From contig NZ_JAHKKG010000018.1 of the NCBI RefSeq assembly GCF_018829635.1, positions 1-64,000 of the forward strand: a DNA stretch of 64,000 nt, given 5' to 3'. The stretch's first letter is position 1. Every line of letters starts with the position of its first letter. The notes beneath the pieces were generated by a model. The model was not told the origin of the DNA. It saw only the letters and a list, made by a program, of their open reading frames with translations, and made no database searches. Below are positions 26,326 through 35,092 of the stretch, piece after piece. The stretch is from Paractinoplanes bogorensis (GTDB taxonomy: Bacteria > Actinomycetota > Actinomycetes > Mycobacteriales > Micromonosporaceae). Position numbers and translations under genes: made by a program.

Positions 26326-27060
26326 GTGACTACGCTGGCGCCGATGGAGGCGGAGGGTGGAGCAGCGCTCAGGCGGCTGTTGGCGCATCGGTGGCCGGAG
26401 CCTGCCGTGATGGCAGGTGCTCTGCGGCCGGAGCTCGAGGAAGTGCTCGAGGGCGGCGCGCTCACGGACTCGCTGGCGCGGCGCCTGGCGCCATCGCTGG
26501 GCTGGCGGACCGCGGACCTGTTCGTGATCGCTGGACTCGATCTGCCACGCGATCTGGTCGCCGCGACCGGCACCGGACCTTGGGATGTCGGGTCTGTTCT
26601 GGAGAAAGCGGCCAAACTGGCGCCGCAGTCGCTGCGCCGGCTGCACGGGTTCGTCCAGTCGCTCCCCGAGCGTCCGCCCGCGTGGCCACCGGTTCTGCCG
26701 CGCCGTACCGATCCGCTCGGGCCGGGCGAGACGATGCTGCGTCTGCTGCGCAACCGCAATATCCGGCCGTACAGCCCGAAGGTTTTGTATCTCATCGGCA
26801 ACGGTCCGGTGGTGTCGTACTCGACGATGGCGATGCTGGGACCAGGCCGCACGAAGTTGACGCCGCAGTTCGTGACCGCGTTCGCCACGGTGCTGGGTAT
26901 CCCCGACGACGAGCTGGCTGCTGTCGCCGGAGTCGCTGCGGCCGTGGGTCCGAAGCTGCTCCGCAACCATGCGCAGCTCGCCCAGTTGGCCTGGGATGCC
27001 CGGCGGCTGGACGACGACCAACTTTCCGAGGCATTCGAACTGGCCACAGAGCTGCGATAG
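26326..27060 (+). CDS. Hypothetical protein, possible XRE-like regulator
   Basis: A protein of about 244 residues. The sequence has two helical repeat-like blocks: residues 10-75 (ALRRLLAHRWPEPAVMAGAL, LARRLAPSLGWRTADLFVIA) and residues 140-205 (GPGRTKLTPQFVTAFATVLG, IPDDELAAVAG), each of which resembles an XRE/lambda-repressor style helix-turn-helix with the phrase 'LGIPDDELAAVAG'. No enzymatic motif is seen. The start is unsure: TTG 26323, GTG 26326 and ATG 26344 are in frame and none has a good ribosome-binding site. It stands alone. Confidence 0.6.
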   Translation: MTTLAPMEAEGGAALRRLLAHRWPEPAVMAGALRPELEEVLEGGALTDSLARRLAPSLGWRTADLFVIAGLDLPRDLVAATGTGPWDVGSVLEKAAKLAPQSLRRLHGFVQSLPERPPAWPPVLPRRTDPLGPGETMLRLLRNRNIRPYSPKVLYLIGNGPVVSYSTMAMLGPGRTKLTPQFVTAFATVLGIPDDELAAVAGVAAAVGPKLLRNHAQLAQLAWDARRLDDDQLSEAFELATELR

Positions 27061-27323
27061 CAACGCTTACACGGGCATCAGCCGTCACCGCGACAACGCC
27101 GGCCGGGCGATGCGGCGCGCGGCGGATTGACCACCGAGGTGCTCCGGGCGGGCTGCCGCCGCGATCCTGAGACTGCCGTCTCAGGGCTCTGAGCTGCGGA
27201 TACGTCGGCAGGGCGTGATGGGGAGAAATTCGCACGCTTGGTGCTAGAACCCCGGCTGTGTGTTGCCGCGTATCGGTGGGCAGAAGCCGGTGCGCCGGTC
27301 GCGGAGCTAAGGGGATGGTGGGC

Positions 27324-28121
27324 ATGCCGAAACGACGTGTGGGGGCGCGGAGGGCCGCAGGGCGGTCGCGGCGTCTGGTGTTGATCGGGATCAGCGCGGC
27401 TGTGGTGGCCGCGGGTGCAGTGGTGACGCCGCAGGCGTTTGCCGGCACGTCGGGCAACGGGACGACCGCGGCCGCCGAGCGGGGGTCGTTCCTGCAGCGG
27501 CTACGGGACCGGTTCTCCTCGGGTGGGGCGCAGACGGGCGGCGGGAACGCGGGTGGCGGGAACGCGGCCGGCTGTTCGGACGTCGAGCTTGTGTTTGCCC
27601 GCGGCACCGGGGAGCCGCAAGGGCTGGGCATCGTGGGCCGGCCCCTCGCGCAGGCCCTGGCCGCGGGGCTGGACGGGCAGAAGGTCGGGTCGTTCGCGGT
27701 GGTCTACGACGCCGCGTCCAACCAGCGGAGCGCCGGACCGGGTGCGACCAACATGACCGAGCACATCGAGTCGGTTGCGCAGAGCTGTCCGGAGACGCAG
27801 TTCGTGATCGGCGGGTACTCGCAGGGCGCTTCGGTCACCGACATCGCCATCGGGATCCGTGGTGCCGGTACGGCGGGCAAGGCGATTCCGGCGGCGCTGC
27901 GGGAGCGGGTGGCGGCCGTGGTTGTCTACGGCAACCCGCTGGGTCTGCGGCGGCAGACGATTGCGCAGGCCAGCCCGGACTTCGCCGGGAAGGCGATCGA
28001 GTTCTGCAACAACGGCGACCCGGTCTGCGGCGGCGGGAACACGTTCTCGGCCCACCTCGCCTATCCGCGCAACGGGACCGTGCAGCGCGGTGCCGATTTC
28101 GCGGTCGGCAAGCTGGGATAG
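27324..28121 (+). CDS. Secreted cutinase-family serine esterase
   Basis: A 265-residue protein. The twin-arginine-containing basic start (RRVGARRAAGRSRR) precedes a hydrophobic core and a likely cleavage after TPQAFA near residue 42. After a Gly/Asn linker comes the alpha/beta-hydrolase: VELVFARGTGEPQGLG near residue 90, the nucleophile Ser in GGYSQGASV near residue 160, the Asp in NNGDPVCGGG near 230, and the His in FSAHLAYP near 245. Paired Cys (CSDVE...CPETQ and CNNGDPVC) match cutinase disulfides. It hydrolyses esters or lipids outside the cell. Start ATG 27324 has GGGG upstream; ATG 27315 is also in frame. Confidence 0.92.
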   Translation: MPKRRVGARRAAGRSRRLVLIGISAAVVAAGAVVTPQAFAGTSGNGTTAAAERGSFLQRLRDRFSSGGAQTGGGNAGGGNAAGCSDVELVFARGTGEPQGLGIVGRPLAQALAAGLDGQKVGSFAVVYDAASNQRSAGPGATNMTEHIESVAQSCPETQFVIGGYSQGASVTDIAIGIRGAGTAGKAIPAALRERVAAVVVYGNPLGLRRQTIAQASPDFAGKAIEFCNNGDPVCGGGNTFSAHLAYPRNGTVQRGADFAVGKLG

Positions 28122-28157
28122 CCACAGTGGAAGCGCTGGTCTACCTTGACGGGCGTG

Positions 28158-28904
28158 ATGGCCGTCGCGACTGTGGCGTTCTGTATCGGGGGGCTCCTTC
28201 TCGGGGGCGCCGGAATCTTCTTTCTGTTGAATCTGAGTGATCTGCGGGCGATGCGAACCCTGCGCCGGCTGCTGCCGACCCCGGTCCACCAGAACACCGG
28301 TGGGCGGGTCGCGCTCGAGGGGCATCTCGAGTACGGCCCGTCCGGTCGGCAGTACGCGCCGGTGAGCGGTGCGGACTGCGCGTGGTACCACGTGCGGCTG
28401 ATCCGGGAACCGACCCGCCAGTTCGCCAAGGGCGACGACCCGGACGAGGACGTGCTGCTCGACTTCACGTCGCCGGGCGGGTTCGCGCTGGCCGACCGGA
28501 GCGGGCGGGTGGCCGTCGACCCGGCGATCCTCGGCTATCCGTACTTCAAGGAGTCGCGCGTGCCCGAGTCGGTCCAGATCGTGCACCGGCGAGCGTCACC
28601 GCGGACGTTGCCGCCGGTGGTGCCGCGGGAGTACGTGGACGATCTGCGCAAGAGCGAACGGCTCACGCTCACCGAGATCCGGGTGTCGCGCGGGCCTCGG
28701 GTGTTCGCGCTCGGGCGGATGAGCAGCGGGACGCTGAAGAAGAGCCGGGCCGGGCTGACCGTCTTCTCGACCGACAGCCGCGACCAGGTGATCGCCAAAC
28801 GCCGGGAGGACATCGCGATCGGTGCCCGGATGGTCGCCGGGTGCGTGCTCGCGGGACTCGTGCTCGCGGGCGGCGGCGCGGCGTACCTGATGTCGCTCGC
28901 CTGA
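28158..28904 (+). CDS. GIDE-domain-like membrane protein
   Basis: A 248-residue protein with transmembrane helices at both ends (about residues 2-24 and 225-247) around a soluble beta-rich domain (EGHLEYGPSGRQYAPVSGADCAWYHVRL). The arrangement matches bacterial GIDE/E3-ligase-like membrane proteins, which lack the RING finger of the mitochondrial relatives. The role is not known. Start could be ATG 28158, GTG 28155 or TTG 28146. It converges with the M28 peptidase gene. Confidence 0.72.
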   Translation: MAVATVAFCIGGLLLGGAGIFFLLNLSDLRAMRTLRRLLPTPVHQNTGGRVALEGHLEYGPSGRQYAPVSGADCAWYHVRLIREPTRQFAKGDDPDEDVLLDFTSPGGFALADRSGRVAVDPAILGYPYFKESRVPESVQIVHRRASPRTLPPVVPREYVDDLRKSERLTLTEIRVSRGPRVFALGRMSSGTLKKSRAGLTVFSTDSRDQVIAKRREDIAIGARMVAGCVLAGLVLAGGGAAYLMSLA

Positions 28905-28908
28905 ATCG

Positions 28909-28955
28909 CGCGGGCAGTGGCCCACCGCTCGGAATCGGTGTGGCCACTGCCCGCG
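28909..28955. terminator. Bidirectional hairpin terminator
   Basis: GCGGGCAGTGGCC at 28910-28922 pairs perfectly with GGCCACTGCCCGC at 28942-28954. It sits between two convergent genes and may serve both. Confidence 0.65.
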
Positions 28956-28973
28956 TCAAGGAAAAGCGTTTTG

Positions 28974-29073
28974 CCCGTACGGGTAAAGGCGCGCCACTGC
29001 CCGCGTACGGGAAAAGGAAGTGACGCGCCACCCCGCGGAAGAGGAATGGCGCGCCACTGAAGGCGTACGGGAA
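28974..29073 (+). repeat. Dispersed intergenic repeat, three units
   Basis: Units contain CGTACGGG(A/T)AAA and CGCCACTG in alternation, at 28974-28999, 28996-29030 and 29048-29073. Similar CGTACGGGAAAAGGAAGT occurs at 35076-35093, also at a convergent gene junction. Confidence 0.45.
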
Positions 29074-29074
29074 A

Positions 29075-30586
29075 TCAGGCCTTGGTGATTTTGACGTTGT
29101 CGACGGCCGCCTCGACCAGCGACGCGGTGGACAGGTCGGCCGCCTCCACGCTGAGGCGGATGGTCTGGCCGGCGAACGAGGACAGGTTGACCGAACCGGC
29201 CGTCCAGGCGGCGGCCCGATCGGTGGCGGCTCCGGCCTGACTGAACACGGTCGTCGTGGTGCTGCCGGAGACGACCCGGATGCGGAAGTAGTCGGCGCTG
29301 CTCGAGTTGTTGAGGTGGGACAGGTACCAGTCGAAGCTCAACGTCAGCGTGCCGGTCGGCAGGGTGATCGCCGGGGAGACGATCGTGGTGGTGCCGCCGT
29401 CGACGTCGTTGGCACCCGCGCTGGCACCAGCCGTAGCCCCGGTGACCAGGTCGTACGTGCCGCCGGCGGCGTTGCCGAGCTGGGTCGCGATGCCGGAACT
29501 GGTGGCGGCCGGGTCACCGCGTTCGAACCGGCCCGACGTGGCCGTGTCGGCGGTGCCCGCGGTCCAGCCGGTGGCCGTCTCGAAACCGTCGGAGTAGACC
29601 GTGGTGCCGGTCGGCGGGGGAGTGGTGCCGCCGGCGGCGAGGGTCCAGACCGCGTACGCGATGGCGTCCGAGTTCCGGTCGAGCGCGGTGTCGTTGATGT
29701 TCGCGGTGGTGTCGCACGACGAGTGGTAGCAGGGGTCGAACGTCGTCGCGGTTCCGCCCCACAGGGACACCTGGGCGGCCGTCTTGCGGCCCTCGGCGCC
29801 GGTGAAGATGCCGCCGGCCGGGATGCCGTTCGCGATGAACGGGCCGTAGTCGCTGCGACCGTCGAAGTCGGTGCCGCGGGTGGGCACGCCGATCGACGTG
29901 AAGTAGGCGGCCAGCGTCGATTCGATCTGGGCCGAGCCGGCCGGACCGGGTCCCGATCCGGTGTTGTCGGAGTTGTCGCCGTCGTACAGGAAATAGCCGG
30001 GGTTGGGCGACCCGATCATGTCGAAGTTGAGATAGCCGGTGATCTCGCGTTTCTGCGCGGTGGTCAGCGAGTTCACGTAGGCGGTCGAGCCGCGCAGACC
30101 CAGCTCCTCGGCGCCCCACCAGCCGAAGCGCAGGTGGCGATCGGGCTGGAAACCGGTGCGGGCGACGGCCAGGGCGACCTCGAGGTTGCCGGCCGAGCCG
30201 GAGCCGTTGTCGTTGATGCCCGGTCCGGCGGTGACGCTGTCCAGGTGCGCGCCGATCATCAGCGTGTTCGCGGTGTCGCCGCCCGGCCAGTCGGCGATCA
30301 GGTTGTAGCCGGTGGCGCCGTTGTAGGTGAACGACTGCTGGCGGGTGGTGTAGCCGGCCGCGTCGAGCAGGTTCTTCACGTACGTGACCGAGGCCAGATA
30401 GCCGGGCCGGCCGTGCGCGCGGTTTCCCCCGTTGGCGGTGGCGATGTTCTGCAGCTGGGTCAGGTGCGCCTTGACGTTGGTGACCGAGATGTCGGGGGCG
30501 GCGGCGACTTCTGCGGCTGATGCGGGTGCGGCCGACAGGCCGAGAGTCAGCGCGACCGCGGCGCCGAGGACGAGGGGTGCTCGCAC
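29075..30586 (-). CDS. Secreted M28-family aminopeptidase with C-terminal beta domain
   Basis: A 503-residue protein. GTG ending at 30586 is chosen because GGAGGA lies 5 nt upstream and the product then starts with a clean signal peptide (VRAPLVLGAAVALTLGLSA, cleavage near ASA-AE). The M28 domain (about residues 40-315) has zinc and catalytic residues in IGAHLDSV, INDNGSGSA, WWGAEELGL, NFDMIGS and CYHSSCDT. After a TPPPTGTT linker, residues 335-503 form a beta-sandwich resembling carbohydrate- or substrate-binding domains. It resembles Streptomyces griseus aminopeptidase and would release N-terminal residues extracellularly. Confidence 0.92.
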   Translation of the reverse strand: MRAPLVLGAAVALTLGLSAAPASAAEVAAAPDISVTNVKAHLTQLQNIATANGGNRAHGRPGYLASVTYVKNLLDAAGYTTRQQSFTYNGATGYNLIADWPGGDTANTLMIGAHLDSVTAGPGINDNGSGSAGNLEVALAVARTGFQPDRHLRFGWWGAEELGLRGSTAYVNSLTTAQKREITGYLNFDMIGSPNPGYFLYDGDNSDNTGSGPGPAGSAQIESTLAAYFTSIGVPTRGTDFDGRSDYGPFIANGIPAGGIFTGAEGRKTAAQVSLWGGTATTFDPCYHSSCDTTANINDTALDRNSDAIAYAVWTLAAGGTTPPPTGTTVYSDGFETATGWTAGTADTATSGRFERGDPAATSSGIATQLGNAAGGTYDLVTGATAGASAGANDVDGGTTTIVSPAITLPTGTLTLSFDWYLSHLNNSSSADYFRIRVVSGSTTTTVFSQAGAATDRAAAWTAGSVNLSSFAGQTIRLSVEAADLSTASLVEAAVDNVKITKA

Positions 30587-30689
30587 GAAGGTCCTCCGTG
30601 GGGCTCGGGGGACCGCCATCGAATGCGGTGGCGGTGCTCGCGAGCATGGCAGCGGAGCCGACTCATGCACTCATCCCAATCAATACATA

Positions 30690-31361
30690 TCAGCCTGCAC
30701 GGAAGGGCCCGCTCAGCGCGGCCCACTGCAGCAGCATGATCGTCTTGGCGTCGGCGATCCGGCCGTCGGTGATCGCGCGCAGGGCGTCGTCGAAGTCGAG
30801 CTCGACGGCCTCGATGTCCTCGCCCTCGTCGGCCAGTCCACCGCCGGGTCCCGTACGGTCGTCGGCCGTGTACGGCGCGGCATAGAAGTGCAGCCGCTCG
30901 GTGACCGAACCCGGGCTCATCCATACGCCGAAGACATGTTCCAGGTCGCCGACGGTGACGCCGAGCTCCTCCGCGGTCTCGCGCCGGATCGCGCTGGCCG
31001 GATCGTCGTCGTCGAGCAGTCCGGCCGCGGCCTCGACGAGCATGCCGTCGGGGTGCCCGTTCACGTAGGCCGGGTAGCGGAACTGGCGAGTGAGCAGAAC
31101 CGTGCGACGGTCCCGGTCGTACAGCAGGATCGTCGCGCCGTCGCCGCGGTCGTACGTCTCGCGCTGTTCGGTGCTCCAGCGGCCGTCGCGGTGGCGGTAG
31201 TCGTAGGTGGTGCGGCGCAGCACGTGCCAGGCCGTGGCCAGCAGTTCCACGTCGCGGATGACCACGTCGGGGTTGCCCGACAGGTCGCGGCCGGTCTGGT
31301 CGAGGCCGGTGCGGCCGCGATGGTCGGGAAGGTCGATGCCGGGGGTGCCCAGGTCGGTCAT
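30690..31361 (-). CDS. NUDIX hydrolase, GDP-mannose/NudK-like
   Basis: A 223-residue protein. The NUDIX box is at about residues 105-130: GLLDDDDPASAIRRETAEEL then G. WHVLRRTTYDYRHRDGRW and VEAAAGLLD resemble NudK-type enzymes that hydrolyse GDP-mannose or ADP-sugars. Start ATG at 31361 is favoured (MTDLGTPGI). It is divergent from the DeoR gene, 59 nt away, which may control it. Confidence 0.88.
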   Translation of the reverse strand: MTDLGTPGIDLPDHRGRTGLDQTGRDLSGNPDVVIRDVELLATAWHVLRRTTYDYRHRDGRWSTEQRETYDRGDGATILLYDRDRRTVLLTRQFRYPAYVNGHPDGMLVEAAAGLLDDDDPASAIRRETAEELGVTVGDLEHVFGVWMSPGSVTERLHFYAAPYTADDRTGPGGGLADEGEDIEAVELDFDDALRAITDGRIADAKTIMLLQWAALSGPFRAG

Positions 31362-31380
31362 GGGGCGTACGCTAGCCGAT

Positions 31381-31418
31381 GAAACACGCAACAGTCGACA
31401 ACAATGAGGAGAAACACG
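31381..31418 (+). promoter_or_regulatory. Direct repeat in the NUDIX-DeoR intergenic region
   Basis: GAAACACG occurs at 31381-31388 and again at 31411-31418, 30 bp apart, with a GTCGAC-centred near-palindrome between them. Three helical turns of spacing and the position just before deoR suggest an autoregulatory operator. Confidence 0.35.
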
Positions 31419-31420
31419 TA

Positions 31421-32179
31421 ATGCTGCCGGCCGAGCGACGCGATCTCCTGCTCGAACGACTCCGGGACGAGGGCAAGCTGGTGGTCACCGACCTCGCCTT
31501 CGAACTCGGCATCGCCGAAGACAGCATCCGCCGCGACCTGCGCGATCTCGCCGCCGCCGGACTGCTGCAGCGGGTCTACGGGGGTGCGCTGCCCGCGGCA
31601 CCGGCCGCTGCCGACTACGCGACGCGGCGTGAGGTGGCGGCCGAGAGCAAGCGCCGGGTCGCGACGGTGGCGGCCGGCCTGATCCGCCCCGGGTCGACCG
31701 TGATCCTCGACGGCGGCACGACCGCGCTGGCCGTGGTCTCCGCATTGCCGCCCGATCTTCCGGCCACGATCGTCACGCACAGCGTCACCGTCGCGGCCGC
31801 GCTGGTCGATCACGCCACGGTCGACGTGCTGGTGCTGGGTGGGCGGCTGTTCAAGCACTCGGCGGTGGCGTCCGGCGCGATCACGGCCGAGGCTGCGCAG
31901 TCGGTGCACGCCGACCTTTTCCTGCTCGGCGTCACCGGTGTGCACCCGCGGGCCGGCCTGACCACGGGCGATCCGGACGAGGCGGCGATGAAACGCACGC
32001 TGGCGTCGCGGGCCGCCGAGACCTATGTGATGGCGTCGTCGGAAAAGATCGGGACGGCTTCCCCGTACGTGGTTCTGCCGCTCGACGACATCACCGGCGT
32101 GATCACCGATGTCGAGGCCGGGGATCCCGCTCTCGACGGTCTGAACGTCCCGATCATCGAGGCTCCGGCATACCGTTGA
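31421..32179 (+). CDS. DeoR-family transcriptional regulator
   Basis: A 252-residue protein. The N-terminal helix-turn-helix (RRDLLLERLRDEGKLVVTDL, AEDSIRRDLRDL) has the DeoR signature; the C-terminal domain has the sugar-phosphate sensor pattern (ILDGGTTALAVVSAL near residue 98; FLLGVTGVHPRAGLTT near 167). ATG 31421 is preceded by GAGGAGA at 8-nt spacing; ATG 31379 is in frame but has no ribosome-binding site. These regulators usually sense a phosphorylated sugar; the ligand is unknown. Confidence 0.9.
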   Translation: MLPAERRDLLLERLRDEGKLVVTDLAFELGIAEDSIRRDLRDLAAAGLLQRVYGGALPAAPAAADYATRREVAAESKRRVATVAAGLIRPGSTVILDGGTTALAVVSALPPDLPATIVTHSVTVAAALVDHATVDVLVLGGRLFKHSAVASGAITAEAAQSVHADLFLLGVTGVHPRAGLTTGDPDEAAMKRTLASRAAETYVMASSEKIGTASPYVVLPLDDITGVITDVEAGDPALDGLNVPIIEAPAYR

Positions 32180-32183
32180 CGGC

Positions 32184-32456
32184 ATGAAGATGTTCCGACG
32201 GGATGCCGGGCCCGGCCAGTCCGCGTACGGGATGGAAGTGTTGCGGGGTGAGGTCGCGCGGCTCGGCGCGAGCATCGGTGTCGCGCCGGCCGATCTGGTG
32301 GCGTTCGAGCCCAACGACACCGGGCACCCGTACGTCCTCGTCGACTCCGACGGTGTCTATCACTGGATGATCGTGGAGCGGGGTGTGGTCGTCGAGGACC
32401 GGACGACCACCTCGCGTGACGAGCTTCTGTCCTGGGCGTTCGCCGGGCTCCTTTAG
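32184..32456 (+). CDS. Small hypothetical protein
   Basis: A 90-residue protein. It is a compact alpha/beta sequence (SAYGMEVLRGEVARLGASIG, HPYVLVDSDGVYHWMIVERG) of the immunity-protein-like size class. No catalytic motif is seen. It begins 4 nt after the DeoR stop, so co-transcription is likely. Confidence 0.65.
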   Translation: MKMFRRDAGPGQSAYGMEVLRGEVARLGASIGVAPADLVAFEPNDTGHPYVLVDSDGVYHWMIVERGVVVEDRTTTSRDELLSWAFAGLL

Positions 32457-32489
32457 CTTCGCCGGGCTGCTTCAGCTTCGCCGGGCTTC

Positions 32490-32810
32490 TTAGTCGAGCC
32501 GCCGGTCGCGGGCGATCTGCTCGACGGCGTTCTTGGCGTCGGCCAGGCTCGCGCCGGTGCGGTCCCGATAGATCTTGATGGCCTGGATCTTCTCGCCCTT
32601 GTCGAGGTGGGCGAGCAGTTCGGGATCGTGGTCGGGCACCGGTTCCTCGATGCCGAGGTGCGCCATGACGGCGTCCAGCTTGCGTTCGATCGCGGCCATG
32701 CGGGCAGTCTCGCGCGCGCTCTTGTCCGACCGGCCGGAGGCGAAGACCAGGGCGACTCCGACCCCGGCGATGATGATGGCGACGACACTCCCGAAATCCA
32801 TGGGCACCAT
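32490..32810 (-). CDS. Membrane-anchored ribosomal L7/L12 C-terminal-domain-like protein
   Basis: A 106-residue protein with an N-terminal transmembrane helix (GSVVAIIIAGVGVALVF, residues 5-23), a short helix, and a C-terminal domain reading KGEKIQAIKIYRDRTGASLADAKNAVEQI, which resembles the L7/L12 C-terminal fold used in several actinobacterial membrane proteins. The function is unknown. It begins 2 nt after the MarR gene stop on the same strand, so the two are probably one transcript. Confidence 0.75.
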   Translation of the reverse strand: MVPMDFGSVVAIIIAGVGVALVFASGRSDKSARETARMAAIERKLDAVMAHLGIEEPVPDHDPELLAHLDKGEKIQAIKIYRDRTGASLADAKNAVEQIARDRRLD

Positions 32811-32812
32811 GG

Positions 32813-33262
32813 TCACATCCCGGCGCTCATGTCCTCCCTCAATGACGTGACGCAGGAACGCAGAGCCTCTCGCATCCTGTTCTGATCGGCCTCGGTCAGG
32901 CCGGCGATCATGGTGTCCTCGACCGCGCGTACGGCGGCACTGGCCGATTCGAGCTGCCGGCGGCCCTTGGCGGTCAGCGTGGTCGGCAGCACCCGGCCCG
33001 AGGGCGCGCGTTCCGGGCGGGCGACCAGGCCGTCGCGTTCCAGGCTCTGCAGCAGCACGTTCATCGACTGCCGGGTCACGAAGGCACCCCGGGCCAGCTC
33101 GGAGTTGGACAGCCCGGGCCGCTGGGACAGCAGCTCCAGGCATGAATAGTGCGTGATCGTCATGCCGAGCGGCCGCAGGACGGCTTCCATGGCGGAGTGC
33201 AGGGCGCTCGACGCCATCTTCAGCAGGTAGCCCAGCGACGTGTTCAGCTCCACTTGACTCAT
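32813..33262 (-). CDS. MarR-family transcriptional regulator
   Basis: A 149-residue winged-helix repressor. It has the dimerisation helices (LGYLLKMASSALHSAMEAVL), the recognition region (LSNSELARGAFVTRQSMNVL near residues 50-70) and the wing (RPERAPSGRVLPTTLT). It lies divergent to the VOC gene, with two near-perfect palindromes between them. Autorepression and control of the VOC gene are likely; the effector is probably a small phenolic or drug-like molecule, by family precedent. Confidence 0.92.
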   Translation of the reverse strand: MSQVELNTSLGYLLKMASSALHSAMEAVLRPLGMTITHYSCLELLSQRPGLSNSELARGAFVTRQSMNVLLQSLERDGLVARPERAPSGRVLPTTLTAKGRRQLESASAAVRAVEDTMIAGLTEADQNRMREALRSCVTSLREDMSAGM

Positions 33263-33306
33263 GTCAGCATACTGACATACTCTTGGCTATGTCAGAAGAC
33301 TGACAT
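33261..33306. promoter_or_regulatory. Twin MarR operators
   Basis: Two 18-bp sites of the form ATGTCAG-N4-CTGACAT lie at 33261-33278 (centre CATA) and 33289-33306 (centre AAGA), 28 bp apart centre to centre. The first overlaps the MarR start codon and the second lies 30 nt before the VOC start codon. Confidence 0.85.
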
Positions 33307-33335
33307 CATCTTCATCTTCATCGAGAGGACCGACC

Positions 33336-33689
33336 ATGGCCGTCACCGGACCCGACTTCATTTCTCTGCAGGTACGCGACCTCGAGAAGTCGGCCGCGTT
33401 CTACGAGCAGCACCTCGGACTGCAGCGCCGCCCCGGCCCGCCGCACGCCGTCGTGTTCGACACCAAGCCCATTGCTTTTGCCGTACGCGACCTCATCGGC
33501 GACCCGATCGACCACCCGGGTCACGGCGTGGCGCTGTGGCTGCACGCCCCCGACGCGCAGGACATCCACGACGCCCTGGCCGCGGCCGGCGTCCCGATCG
33601 TGTCGGCGCCGATCGACGGCCCGTTCGGGCGTACGTTCACGTTCGCCGACCCCGACGGCTACCAGGTGACGCTGCATGACCGGGCCTGA
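33336..33689 (+). CDS. VOC/glyoxalase-family protein
   Basis: A 117-residue protein with the betaalphabetabetabeta pattern (FISLQVRDLEKSAAFYEQHL at residues 7-26; FTFADPDGYQVTLHD at the end). VOC proteins bind metal and catalyse isomerisation, dioxygenation or drug sequestration; the exact reaction is not clear. Two operators for the divergent MarR precede it, and it shares 14 nt with the EVE gene. Confidence 0.88.
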   Translation: MAVTGPDFISLQVRDLEKSAAFYEQHLGLQRRPGPPHAVVFDTKPIAFAVRDLIGDPIDHPGHGVALWLHAPDAQDIHDALAAAGVPIVSAPIDGPFGRTFTFADPDGYQVTLHDRA

Positions 33690-34104
33690 GCGGTTCTGGG
33701 TCAGCACGGTCAGCCTCGACCACGTCGAGGCGGCCGCGCGCGGCGGCTTCACCCAGGCCGACCACGGCGCGAACACCCGCCTGCGCCGCCTGCGCCCCGG
33801 CGACCACATCGTCTACTACTCACCGCGCACCCAGATCCGCGGCGGCGACCCGGTCCGCAAGTTCACCGCGCTCGCCGTAGTCACCGGCGACGAGCCCTAC
33901 CAGGTGACAATGAGCGAGGACTTCCATCCGTGGCGCCTCGACTGCCGGTTCGAGCCGTCGACCCCGGTCGAGGCCAAGCCGCTGGCGCCGGAGCTGTCCT
34001 TCATCACCGACCCGGAGCACTGGGGCATGCCGTTCCGGCGCGGCCTCTTCACCATCCCGGAGGCCGACTTCCGGACGATCGCCGCCCGGATGACGGTCGC
34101 GTAG
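33676..34104 (+). CDS. EVE-domain (PUA-like) protein, UPF0310
   Basis: A 142-residue EVE protein. Core motifs include FWVSTVSLDHVEAAARGGFTQ and DHIVYYSPR near residues 44-52, and a PUA-like beta barrel. EVE domains bind modified nucleobases such as 5-methylcytosine in DNA and are often found in restriction or defence contexts. Here it follows the VOC gene with an overlap, so a housekeeping role is equally possible. Confidence 0.82.
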   Translation: MTGPERFWVSTVSLDHVEAAARGGFTQADHGANTRLRRLRPGDHIVYYSPRTQIRGGDPVRKFTALAVVTGDEPYQVTMSEDFHPWRLDCRFEPSTPVEAKPLAPELSFITDPEHWGMPFRRGLFTIPEADFRTIAARMTVA

Positions 34105-34124
34105 CTGCCGTAGCGTGTGCGGGT

Positions 34125-35069
34125 GTGGGGGCCAAGACAGCGCTGCTGATGTACGTCGAAGGTGACGTGGCGCAGGCGTTGCGTGACGCGGTCGAACTGG
34201 ATCGGCCGGCCACTGAGGCGCTGGTTGCGCGGCTGCTGCCGGGCGCCGAGCTGGTCGCGGTCGAGGACGGCACCCTCGGCTCGAACATCAACCCGCGGGA
34301 CGGCCTGCTGTACGCCGGAGTGTTCCGGGGCCTGACGATCATCTGCGCGGCCGAGCTGGGCGAGATCCGGCCGGCCGATCTGCGACCCGGTTGGCTGGCC
34401 GAGGGCGCGGGCCGGCGCGTGATCCTGCACTCGATGCACAGCGTGTCGGACTTCCTCGCCTTCGCGGTCTGGCGCGCCGACGGAACGCAGGAACGGGCAC
34501 TCAGCCTGAACCCGGACGACGGCATCGTCGAGGATCACGGTGACCGGCTGCCGTTCGAGCAGCCGTACTGGGCCGGGCAGCATCCGGTCGACGATGACGA
34601 CGAGCCCTATCCGCTGCCGTTCCACCCGCTCGAACTGGGCGAGGACGCGTTGGCGGCGTTGTGCGGATTCGTCATCGAAGGCTGGCCGCCGGAAGACATG
34701 CCCGATCTGTACCGGGTCCCGTTGGCCGGGTTCCGACCGGGCGGACCGAAGCTGACGCTCGAGCGATCCCACGGCCGCCGGATCGCGCAGCCGTCGGCCC
34801 TGGACATAGAGGCACAGGTTCGCCGGCTCGGCACCGGACTCGACTACCTGATCGTCGACCGGGGCGGCGAGAACTACCTGCAGGCGGCGGCCGGAGATCA
34901 CTACGGGGTCCCGGCCGGAGCGTTCCACGTCGAACGACGCGAGGGCGGCCCCGACGTGCACTTCCGATGCGAAGTCAACACGCTCGAGGAGGTCGTCGAG
35001 ATCTTCCGCGGCCACCACAAAGACCAGGACGGCTGGGGCGACCACGACTGGCAACAGATCTGGCTGTAG
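34125..35069 (+). CDS. Conserved hypothetical protein, DUF6928-like
   Basis: A 314-residue protein whose opening (VGAKTALLMYVEGDVAQALR) and middle (LYAGVFRGLTIICAAEL, LHSMHSVSDFLAFAVW) recall a family of actinobacterial proteins I know only as DUF6928-like; I am not certain of the family. The C-terminal third is acidic and Trp-rich (GHHKDQDGWGDHDWQQIWL). No catalytic residues are clear. GTG 34125 is the likely start. Confidence 0.65.
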   Translation: MGAKTALLMYVEGDVAQALRDAVELDRPATEALVARLLPGAELVAVEDGTLGSNINPRDGLLYAGVFRGLTIICAAELGEIRPADLRPGWLAEGAGRRVILHSMHSVSDFLAFAVWRADGTQERALSLNPDDGIVEDHGDRLPFEQPYWAGQHPVDDDDEPYPLPFHPLELGEDALAALCGFVIEGWPPEDMPDLYRVPLAGFRPGGPKLTLERSHGRRIAQPSALDIEAQVRRLGTGLDYLIVDRGGENYLQAAAGDHYGVPAGAFHVERREGGPDVHFRCEVNTLEEVVEIFRGHHKDQDGWGDHDWQQIWL

Positions 35070-35092
35070 CCACCCCGTACGGGAAAAGGAAG

